Below are positions 15,392-21,430 of a DNA stretch of 22,534 nucleotides, one piece after another. Each line of letters opens with the position of its first letter. The first letter of the stretch is position 1. The position numbers were made by a program, and so were the translations under genes. The stretch is from RGIG9608 sp045602425 (lineage in GTDB: Bacteria; Bacteroidota; Bacteroidia; Bacteroidales; Paludibacteraceae), in NCBI GenBank assembly GCA_045602425.1, contig JAZSBO010000015.1, positions 1-22,534 of the forward strand, in the 5' to 3' direction. Below the pieces are notes generated by a model. The model worked only from the letters and a program-made list of their open reading frames with translations. It ran no database searches and had not been told where the DNA came from.

Positions 15392-16973
15392 AATTCATTT
15401 TATAAAATAAAAAAGGGAGACAAAGTCTCCCTTTTTTATTTACCCAACCTTCACGATCCAAACTCCTATAGTTGATAGCTTCGGCAATATGTTCAGGTTT
15501 TATATGCTCAGATTCTGCCATGTCAGCTATAGTTCGTGCTACCTTTAGTATTTTGTCATAAGCTCTTGCTGATAAATGTAGTTTTTCCATAGCTATTTTT
15601 AATAGTTTATTACTATCATCATCCAAGACTGTATATTTTCTTAAAAGAGATGATGTCATTTGTGCGTTGCAATGAACATTTTTTATATCCTTAAATCGTT
15701 CTTCTTGGATCTTTCTGGTTCTGATGACTCTTTCTCTAATGGTTGCACTTTTTTCTGCTTTAACTATTGTTGATAATTTATCAAATGGGACAGGAACTAT
15801 TTCTATATGAATATCAATTCTGTCGAGTAAAGGTCCTGATATTTTGTTTAAATATTTTTGAATGCTTCCTGCAGAACAGACACAATCTTTCTCAGGATGA
15901 TTATAGTAACCACATGGACAAGGGTTCATTGCTGCTACAAGCATAAAACTTGCTGGATAATCGATAGTAAATTTTGCTCTTGAAATAGAAATCTTGCGAT
16001 CTTCAAGAGGTTGTCTTAATACTTCAAGTACACTCCTCTTAAATTCGGGAAGTTCATCAAGAAAAAGTACTCCATTGTGTGCTAAAGATATTTCCCCTGG
16101 TTGAGGAAATGTGCCACCACCAACCAATGCTACATCAGAAATTGTATGATGTGGATTCCTAAACGTCCGTTTCGACATTAAAGATGTTTTATTATCAATT
16201 TTTCCTGCGACGGAATGTATTTTGGTCGTTTCGAGAGCCTCTTGCAATGTAAATGGCGGTAGAATTGTTGGTAATCGTTTTGCCATCATTGACTTTCCAG
16301 CTCCCGGTGGTCCAATCATTATTATGTTATGTCCACCGCTTGCAGCTATTTCTAAGGCTCTTTTTACATTTTCTTGTCCCTTAACATCGGAAAAATCGTT
16401 TTCAAATAAATCAAAATGTGTAAAAAATTCATCTCTTGTATTGACTATTGTTTTTTCAATATCTTTCTCTCCATTAAGAAAAGCAATTACATCCGTAATA
16501 TTTTCGGCTCCGTGTATATCAAGATTGTTTACTACGGCAGCCTCGCGACAATTCTCTTTGGGAAGAATAAATCCTTTAAATCCTAATTCTCGTGCTTTTA
16601 TCGCTATAGGAAGAACTCCTTTTATAGGTTTTAGAGTGCCGTCCAACGATAATTCGCCCATAATGAGATAATCTGATAATAAATCAGACTTTACTGTCTC
16701 ATTTGCGGCTAACATTCCTATAGCTAATGGTAAGTCGTAGGCAGTTCCTTCTTTCTTTATATCGGCAGGAGCCATGTTTATAACAACCTGCGTGCGAGGA
16801 ACTTTTATGTTATTATATTGTAATGCGGAAATGATACGCTCATGACTTTCTTTTACAGCATTGTCTGGAAGACCAACAAGAAAAAACTTAATCCCTTTTG
16901 AAATATTGACTTCAATTGTAATAATTGTTGCTGAAATGCCTTGAACTGCGGCACCAAAAACTTTTACTAACAT
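15324..16973 (-). CDS. comM: YifB/ComM family Mg-chelatase-like AAA+ ATPase, with abnormal C-terminal extension
   Basis: ComM is a hexameric helicase that promotes branch migration when DNA taken up by transformation is integrated; in other bacteria the role of YifB is less clear. From ATG 16973 (MLVKVFGAAVQG, the usual family start) the frame encodes 549 residues. It has an N-terminal ChlI-type Lon-like fold (about 1-180), Walker A GPPGAGKS at 221-228, Walker B VLFLDELPE at 302-310, a zinc-finger-like cluster (C352, C354, C364, C366) and the C-terminal helical domain ending RSLDREGW at residue 510. Family members normally end about there. Here 39 more residues follow, read through the porN/comM terminator and antisense to porN. 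Dropping one G in TTGGGTAA (15441-15446 region) would give a TAA right after REGW (ending at 15440). The frame is open further upstream to 17072 but without family similarity. Confidence 0.9.
   Translation of the reverse strand: MLVKVFGAAVQGISATIITIEVNISKGIKFFLVGLPDNAVKESHERIISALQYNNIKVPRTQVVINMAPADIKKEGTAYDLPLAIGMLAANETVKSDLLSDYLIMGELSLDGTLKPIKGVLPIAIKARELGFKGFILPKENCREAAVVNNLDIHGAENITDVIAFLNGEKDIEKTIVNTRDEFFTHFDLFENDFSDVKGQENVKRALEIAASGGHNIIMIGPPGAGKSMMAKRLPTILPPFTLQEALETTKIHSVAGKIDNKTSLMSKRTFRNPHHTISDVALVGGGTFPQPGEISLAHNGVLFLDELPEFKRSVLEVLRQPLEDRKISISRAKFTIDYPASFMLVAAMNPCPCGYYNHPEKDCVCSAGSIQKYLNKISGPLLDRIDIHIEIVPVPFDKLSTIVKAEKSATIRERVIRTRKIQEERFKDIKNVHCNAQMTSSLLRKYTVLDDDSNKLLKIAMEKLHLSARAYDKILKVARTIADMAESEHIKPEHIAEAINYRSLDREGWVNKKGRLCLPFLFYKMNFNIPTNLVRNLRFQLQYELALF
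15406..15440. terminator. Strong bidirectional terminator between porN and comM
   Basis: A perfect 16-bp inverted repeat (15406-15421 with 15425-15440) with loop AAA has the core GGGAGAC/GTCTCCC, flanked by six A on one side and six T on the other. It is an efficient intrinsic terminator in both directions. It ends porPKLMN. For comM it lies inside the present reading frame, before the annotated stop. Confidence 0.92.
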
Positions 16974-17065
16974 ATCTTTTTTTCTGCTAAAATAGGAAAT
17001 AATATTTAATAAGAACCGATTTTTAAGTTGCTGAATATTCTTTTGTATTTTAATATTAAAAATAG

Positions 17066-17106
17066 TTTGCATTTTCTTTTTTCTTTATAATTTTGCTTTA
17101 TAAAGC
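17066..17106 (+). promoter_or_regulatory. recQ promoter with palindrome at the start site
   Basis: TTTG at 17066-17069 and TAATTTTG at 17088-17095 are separated by 18 nt, a near-ideal Bacteroidota promoter. The palindrome GCTTTATAAAGC (17095-17106) covers the predicted transcription start and could be an operator, or chance in AT-rich DNA. The ATG of recQ follows at 17127. No comparable element was found for comM on the other strand. Confidence 0.6.
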
Positions 17107-17126
17107 AAGTATTCATAAAAAGAAGA

Positions 17127-19316
17127 ATGGCAAAAAAAGATTTTCTTGTAAATGAACTAAAAAGATATTTTGGTTTTGATACCTTCAAGGGACAGCAAAA
17201 AGAAATTATCGAAAATGTATTGAGTGGTAATGATACATTTGTACTTATGCCTACAGGAGGAGGAAAATCGCTTTGTTATCAGTTGCCCTCTCTTTTGATG
17301 GAAGGTACAGCTATCGTGATATCGCCACTTATTGCTTTGATGAAAAATCAAGTAGATTCATTAAGAAACTTTAGTGAAGAAGATAATGTAACTCATTTTT
17401 TAAATTCATCGTTGTCAGCGCAAGCGGTAGAACAGGTGAAATTTGATGTCTTGTCAGGAAAAACAAAATTACTTTATGTGGCTCCTGAAACATTGACTAA
17501 GGCGGATAATATAGATTTTCTTAAACGTGTGAAAATCTCTTTTTATGCGGTAGATGAAGCTCATTGTATATCAGAATGGGGGCACGATTTCAGACCAGAA
17601 TATCGTCGTATTCGTCCAATAATAACAGAGATTGGAGTGGCTCCGATTATAGCCCTTACTGCTACAGCAACTCCTAAAGTGCAACATGACATCCAGAAGA
17701 ATTTAGGAATGGAAAATGTTGTAATCTTTAAGTCTTCGTTCAATCGACCAAATCTTTATTATGAAGTTCGTCCCAAAACAAGAAATGTAGAAAAAGACAT
17801 CATCCGATTTATAAGAAATAATTCAGGAAAGTCGGGTATTATATATTGTTTGAGTCGCAAAAAGGTTGAAGAATTAGCAGAGGTGTTGCAAGCAAATGGT
17901 ATTCCAGCTTTGCCATATCATGCAGGTATGGAGTCGGCTGTTCGATCGTACAATCAAGATGCTTTCTTGATGGAAAAGGTTGATGTTGTAGTGGCAACAA
18001 TTGCTTTTGGCATGGGCATCGACAAACCAGATGTACGTTATGTCATCCACTATGATATCCCAAAAAGTTTAGAGGGATATTATCAGGAAACTGGTCGTGC
18101 AGGACGCGATGGTGGCGAGGGGCAATGTATAACATTTTATAAGAATAGTGATTTACAGAAACTTGAAAAATTTATGCAAGGGAAGCCCGTCGCAGAGCAA
18201 GAAATCGGGCGACAACTTTTGTTGGAAACGGCTGCTTATGCCGAATCTTCGGTATGTCGTAGAAAATTGTTGTTGCATTATTTTGGAGAGGAGTATGTAG
18301 AAGATAATTGTGGAAATTGTGATAATTGTTTAAATCCTAAAAAACAAGTGGAAGCTAAAGATTTACTTTGTACAGTATTGGAAACAATATTGTTGGTAAA
18401 AGAAAAATTTAAAACCGAGGTGATTATAGATTTGTTGTGTGGAAAAGAAACTGCAGAAATCAAATCTTACAAGTTAGATGAAGTTGAGGTGTTTGATACA
18501 GTGTCTGGCGATGAAAAACTGTTGTTGCCTGCTGTTATCAGACAAGCAATGATTGCAGGATATATATCGAAAGATATAGAAACGTATGGCGTTTTGAAGG
18601 TTACAAAAGCTGGTATTGATTATATGAAAAATCCAGTTTCTTTTAAAATAACAGAAAACAATGATTTTGAAGAAGACAACGATGATGCCCCAATTGTACG
18701 CGGTGGTGCTGCTTGTGCAATAGATCCCGGGTTGTTTTCGATGTTGAAAGATTTGCGTAAAAAGATGTCAAAATCGTTGGAGTTGCCTCCTTTTGTGATA
18801 TTTCAAGACCCTTCTTTGGAAGCGATGGCAACCACTTACCCTATTACGATGGAAGAATTGCAGAATATTCCCGGGGTTGGTATGGGCAAAGCTAAACGTT
18901 ATGGTGAGGAATTTTTGAAGTTGATAAAAAAACACGTTTCGGAGAATGATATTGAGCGACCTGAAGACTTGCGAGTTCGAACTGTGGCGAATAAATCGAA
19001 ACTAAAGGTTTCGATTATACAAGCAATCGACAGAAAAGTAGCTTTGGACGATTTGGCAGAGCGTGAGCGACTCGATTTTGACGAATTGCTGAACGAGATT
19101 GAGGCTATTGTTTATTCGGGTACAAAAATAAACATCGACTATTTCTTGGATCAGATTATGGATGAAGATCATAAACAAGAGATTTTCGATTATTTCAAAG
19201 AAGAAGCAGAAACGGACGATGTAGCTTTGGCATTGGAGGCTTTGGGTGAGAATGATTTCTCGGAAGAAGAGGTTCGTTTGGTTCGAATAAAATTCTATTC
19301 CGAAATGGGTAACTAA
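17127..19316 (+). CDS. recQ: ATP-dependent DNA helicase RecQ
   Basis: RecQ is a 3'-to-5' superfamily 2 helicase acting in recombination and replication fork repair. The 729-residue protein has the Q-motif region (FGFDTFKGQQ, 15-24), Walker A PTGGGKS (42-48, K47), the DEAH box at 143-146 followed by CISEWGHDFRPEY, and motif III ALTATAT. In the second RecA domain it has IAFGMGIDKPDVRYVIH and QETGRAGRDG. The RQC zinc site is C377, C395, C398 and C401. A winged-helix region (about 410-510) and an HRDC domain (about 530-612, PPFVIFQDPSLEAMA) follow, then a C-terminal helical tail beyond HRDC that is common in Bacteroidota RecQ. It has its own promoter and a strong terminator. It diverges from comM, giving two recombination genes back to back. 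Confidence 0.96.
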   Translation: MAKKDFLVNELKRYFGFDTFKGQQKEIIENVLSGNDTFVLMPTGGGKSLCYQLPSLLMEGTAIVISPLIALMKNQVDSLRNFSEEDNVTHFLNSSLSAQAVEQVKFDVLSGKTKLLYVAPETLTKADNIDFLKRVKISFYAVDEAHCISEWGHDFRPEYRRIRPIITEIGVAPIIALTATATPKVQHDIQKNLGMENVVIFKSSFNRPNLYYEVRPKTRNVEKDIIRFIRNNSGKSGIIYCLSRKKVEELAEVLQANGIPALPYHAGMESAVRSYNQDAFLMEKVDVVVATIAFGMGIDKPDVRYVIHYDIPKSLEGYYQETGRAGRDGGEGQCITFYKNSDLQKLEKFMQGKPVAEQEIGRQLLLETAAYAESSVCRRKLLLHYFGEEYVEDNCGNCDNCLNPKKQVEAKDLLCTVLETILLVKEKFKTEVIIDLLCGKETAEIKSYKLDEVEVFDTVSGDEKLLLPAVIRQAMIAGYISKDIETYGVLKVTKAGIDYMKNPVSFKITENNDFEEDNDDAPIVRGGAACAIDPGLFSMLKDLRKKMSKSLELPPFVIFQDPSLEAMATTYPITMEELQNIPGVGMGKAKRYGEEFLKLIKKHVSENDIERPEDLRVRTVANKSKLKVSIIQAIDRKVALDDLAERERLDFDELLNEIEAIVYSGTKINIDYFLDQIMDEDHKQEIFDYFKEEAETDDVALALEALGENDFSEEEVRLVRIKFYSEMGN

Positions 19317-19357
19317 AAAGAATCGATTTATTATCTTTTTTTCATCATTTTCTTTGG

Positions 19358-19387
19358 AGGACTTCTGTGTGTGGAAGTCCTTTTTTT
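19358..19387 (+). terminator. recQ terminator
   Basis: AGGACTTC (19358-19365) pairs with GAAGTCCT (19374-19381) around an 8-base TG-repeat loop, followed by a run of seven T. It lies about 40 nt after the recQ stop. Confidence 0.9.
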
Positions 19388-19417
19388 ATACTGCCGTTTT
19401 TCTCCCTTAAAAATTTC

Positions 19418-19425
19418 TATCTTTG
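19418..19425 (+). promoter_or_regulatory. Promoter for structured RNA copy B
   Basis: TATCTTTGC is an exact -7 element, 30 nt after the recQ terminator T-tract. No clear -33 TTG is present. It would start a transcript covering copy B and probably the helix-turn-helix gene. Confidence 0.65.
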
Positions 19426-19431
19426 CAACAT

Positions 19432-19450
19432 ACTGCTGATGCAGTTTTTT
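19432..19450 (+). terminator. Mini hairpin plus U-tract at the predicted 5' end of copy B
   Basis: ACTGC-TGAT-GCAGT is followed by TTTTTT, then A and eight more T. It is placed exactly where copy A has its mini hairpin, at the predicted transcription start. It is too early for a normal terminator; it may stabilise the 5' end or make RNA polymerase pause. Confidence 0.5.
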
Positions 19451-19640
19451 ATTTTTTTTGAGCGATTGCTCTTGTTCTCTATTCTGAGAAATCTGGAAAA
19501 TTTATTTGGAGAGAGAATAAGTTGGCGATGAGTTCACGCTAATAGGCGTGGGCTGTTTCGTGCTTATTATCTCCAATGGTTTTCCAGAGCCTTCAGAATC
19601 TGATAAGCAATTAAAAACGAAATAGTTTACGTCTTTTTTT
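19432..19640 (+). ncRNA. Putative structured RNA, copy B (long interrupted hairpin)
   Basis: The core 19481-19599 folds as follows. P1 is ATTCTGA/TCAGAAT (19481-19487 with 19593-19599). P2 is TCTGGAAAA/TTTTCCAGA (19492-19500 with 19580-19588). P3 is GGAGA/TCTCC (19508-19512 with 19570-19574). P4 is AATAAG/CTTATT (19516-19521 with 19563-19568). The apical stem is CACGC/GCGTG (19535-19539 with 19546-19550). A large asymmetric internal loop lies between P4 and the apical stem. Copy A has the same helices with compensating substitutions, while GAG-AATAAG-TTG and GGCGTGnGCT are kept. The 3' limit is uncertain: a conserved tail ACGAAATAGTTTACGTCT (19617-19634) and seven T run directly into the ATG of the helix-turn-helix gene. 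It could be a free small RNA that ends at this T-run or the leader of that gene. A 6S-like RNA is one candidate because of the rod shape with an internal bubble and autonomous promoter. Confidence 0.7.
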
Positions 19641-19871
19641 ATGGCAGAAACGCTACATATAGGAAACGAAATTCGCTACGAACTTTTGCGACAAGAACGC
19701 AGTGTGGCTTGGCTTGCCCGACAGCTGGGTTATGACCGTTCCAACTTCTACCGTGTATTGCGTGCTCCCTCTATCGATACGCTTCTTTTGCTTCGTATAT
19801 CGCGACTATTACAGCGTGATTTCTTTGCTCTTTATTCTCGGTCTTACATTGTAAAAACGTGTCAATATTGA
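19641..19871 (+). CDS. Small helix-turn-helix DNA-binding protein
   Basis: The 76-residue basic protein (MAETLHIGNEIRYELLRQER) contains a helix-turn-helix at about 22-41: helix VAWLARQLG, turn YDR, recognition helix SNFYRVLR. Another helix follows (IDTLLLLRISRLLQRDF). It resembles the short Cro/XRE-like proteins common in Bacteroidota, which lack a sensory domain. The start follows directly after structured RNA copy B without a Shine-Dalgarno sequence. The last five codons and the TGA stop lie inside a 28-base palindromic terminator, so the C-terminus may be recent or simply tightly packed. It may control its own leader or nearby genes; this is inference. It could also be a non-conserved frame, but the motif and its own terminator argue for a real gene. 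Confidence 0.72.
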   Translation: MAETLHIGNEIRYELLRQERSVAWLARQLGYDRSNFYRVLRAPSIDTLLLLRISRLLQRDFFALYSRSYIVKTCQY

Positions 19872-19880
19872 CACGTTTTT
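19853..19880. terminator. Perfect 28-base palindrome, bidirectional terminator
   Basis: AAAAACGTGTCAAT is followed immediately by its reverse complement, ending in TTTTT. It contains the last codons and stop (TGA at 19869-19871) of the helix-turn-helix gene. With the A- and T-runs at the ends it should terminate transcription in both directions; the zero-length loop means the four central bases would stay unpaired in RNA. Confidence 0.8.
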
Positions 19881-19929
19881 CGTGTCGTATCCTACAACGC
19901 AAAAAAGGCTTTATATGCTTTTTAATCTC

Positions 19930-19937
19930 TTATTTTG
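19930..19937 (+). promoter_or_regulatory. Possible promoter of the LPP20/DUF4384/caspase genes
   Basis: TTATTTTGC has one mismatch to TAnnTTTGC and lies 34 nt before the ATG at 19971. It is the only candidate in the gap after the palindromic terminator. Confidence 0.4.
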
Positions 19938-19970
19938 CTACAAGTATTTAATATTTTAAACAAATAAATT

Positions 19971-20579
19971 ATGGTTAAAAAAATTTTTACATTGGCTATG
20001 GCTGTGTTCGTAGCAAGTAGTGCATGTTTTGCAACAAATTGTGCAAAAGACTCTAAAAAACAAGCAAAGACTTTAAAAAAAGAAGGTTGGTTGGTCCCTC
20101 CAGGTAGCTTAACTGTAGAAAGACAATGTGAACGTTATTGTGAAATGATAAACCAATACGATGACAATGGCTATAGCAAGTTTATTGAAGGTTCTGCAAT
20201 GTCTGTCGGAAGAAATTATGATGCTGCTAAAATGCAAGCTATAGATTTAGCAAAAAATCAAATAGCGTCAAGTGTTTCATCAGAAATAGCAGGTCTTGTA
20301 GAATCAGAACTTGCTAATACTCAATTAGAACCAGGTGAAGCAGAATCAACTGTTGAGACCGTTCAGGCAACAAAAACTAAAATTTCTGCAAGTCTTGGAC
20401 GAGTAATTATTGTTCAAGAATTTTATAGAGAATTAGAAAATAAGAACAAAGAAGTGCGTGTGGTAATTCTTTATAATGCAGAGATGGCAAAGGCTGTTGC
20501 AAGAAAGGTTGTTAAACAAGAATTAGAGAAAAAAGGCAATAAGTTAGCGGGACAATTAGATAAGATGTTAGGATTTTAA
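19971..20579 (+). CDS. Exported LPP20-like protein
   Basis: The 202-residue protein has a signal peptide (about 1-21, MAVFVASSACFA). A lysine-rich patch is followed by GWLVPPGSLTVERQCERY, and then the pattern of the LPP20 family: an alanine-rich helix (YDAAKMQAIDLAKNQIASSV, about 82-101), a charged variable part and a strand pair ending LGRVIIVQEFYRELENKNKEVRVVILYNAEMA. The first residue after the signal peptide region is not in a clear lipobox, so it is probably soluble in the periplasm or secreted. The function is unknown; LPP20-like folds are often in envelope proteins. The DUF4384 gene starts 3 bases after its stop, so they are co-transcribed. Confidence 0.72.
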   Translation: MVKKIFTLAMAVFVASSACFATNCAKDSKKQAKTLKKEGWLVPPGSLTVERQCERYCEMINQYDDNGYSKFIEGSAMSVGRNYDAAKMQAIDLAKNQIASSVSSEIAGLVESELANTQLEPGEAESTVETVQATKTKISASLGRVIIVQEFYRELENKNKEVRVVILYNAEMAKAVARKVVKQELEKKGNKLAGQLDKMLGF

Positions 20580-20582
20580 GAA

Positions 20583-21425
20583 ATGAAATACTTCGTTTCA
20601 ATTCTGTTTTTATCAATTGCATTTGCGTGTTATTCGCAAAAGACTGTAAACGTTTGTGGGGAGTATCGTTATGTTGCTCCCGACAACGTATCGCCAGCGG
20701 ATGCCAAACGTATAGCTTTGGAGCGAGCACGCTTGGAAGCTATGGCAAAAGAGTTTGGTACGAATGTTTCGCAAACCAATTTAAGTACAACACATATAAA
20801 AAATGGCGAGACAGAGACCGATTTTCTTTCGATGGGCGGAACCGAAGTAAAAGGCGATTGGTTAGGCGATACGCAAGAGCCTGAAATAAATATTTCTTAC
20901 GAGCAAAATTCGTTGGTAGTAACAGCTAAGGTTTGTGGCAAGGCTCGTGAGATAGTAAGTTCTGCAGTCGATTTGTCGATAAAAGTTTTTTGTAATGGAA
21001 TAGAGAGCGAGCGTTTTAAGAATAACGATAGGCTTTCGGTAGAGTTTCGTACTCCAGTAGATGGTTATTTGGCGGTATTTTTGCGAGATGATAATATGGA
21101 AATTGTGTCGTGCTTGATGCCTTATGAGACGGAAAACGGGAAAGCACGGGCAATGAAACGCAATAAAACGAGCATTTTGCTTTCGACAAAAGATCCGCTT
21201 TATCCGTACCGTGAAGAGACGATATTGGTAACCATTCAGGAACAGGAATTTAATACGTTGGTGTTTGTTTTCTCGGAAAAGGAGTTTGCCATGCCCATTT
21301 CTGATATGGAAGAGTTTGTTCCTGAACTATCAATAGAAGACTTTCAAAAATGGTTGCGTCGCAATCGTGTAAAAGATAATCAAATGCAAGTGATAGAAAA
21401 ATCTGTTGAAATAAGAAAAAAGTAA
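20583..21425 (+). CDS. Exported protein with LPP20-like N-terminal and DUF4384 C-terminal domains
   Basis: The 280-residue protein has a signal peptide (about 1-18, IAFACYS). The N-terminal half has the same alanine/lysine helix pattern as its neighbour (SPADAKRIALERARLEAMAKEFG, about 37-59) followed by beta strands (VTAKVCGKARE). From about 125 it resembles DUF4384: VDLSIKVFCNG, then NDRLSVEFRTPVDGYLAVFLRDDN and a CLMPYE stretch, the family signature for a small beta domain. DUF4384 occurs in bacterial caspase-like proteins, sometimes in the same chain, which fits the downstream caspase gene only 5 bases after its stop. It could therefore be a partner or regulator of that protein; this is inference. 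GC content appears higher than in the gene before it. Confidence 0.75.
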   Translation: MKYFVSILFLSIAFACYSQKTVNVCGEYRYVAPDNVSPADAKRIALERARLEAMAKEFGTNVSQTNLSTTHIKNGETETDFLSMGGTEVKGDWLGDTQEPEINISYEQNSLVVTAKVCGKAREIVSSAVDLSIKVFCNGIESERFKNNDRLSVEFRTPVDGYLAVFLRDDNMEIVSCLMPYETENGKARAMKRNKTSILLSTKDPLYPYREETILVTIQEQEFNTLVFVFSEKEFAMPISDMEEFVPELSIEDFQKWLRRNRVKDNQMQVIEKSVEIRKK

Positions 21426-21430
21426 TAACT

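Noticed and set aside
15724..16671. Plus-strand frames antisense to comM, e.g. 16222-16671
   Set aside because: They shadow the conserved ATPase gene and show no family features or start signals.
16974..17072. 33-codon N-terminal extension of comM
   Set aside because: The family begins MLVKVFGAAVQG at 16973; the upstream part is AT-rich intergenic sequence read by chance.
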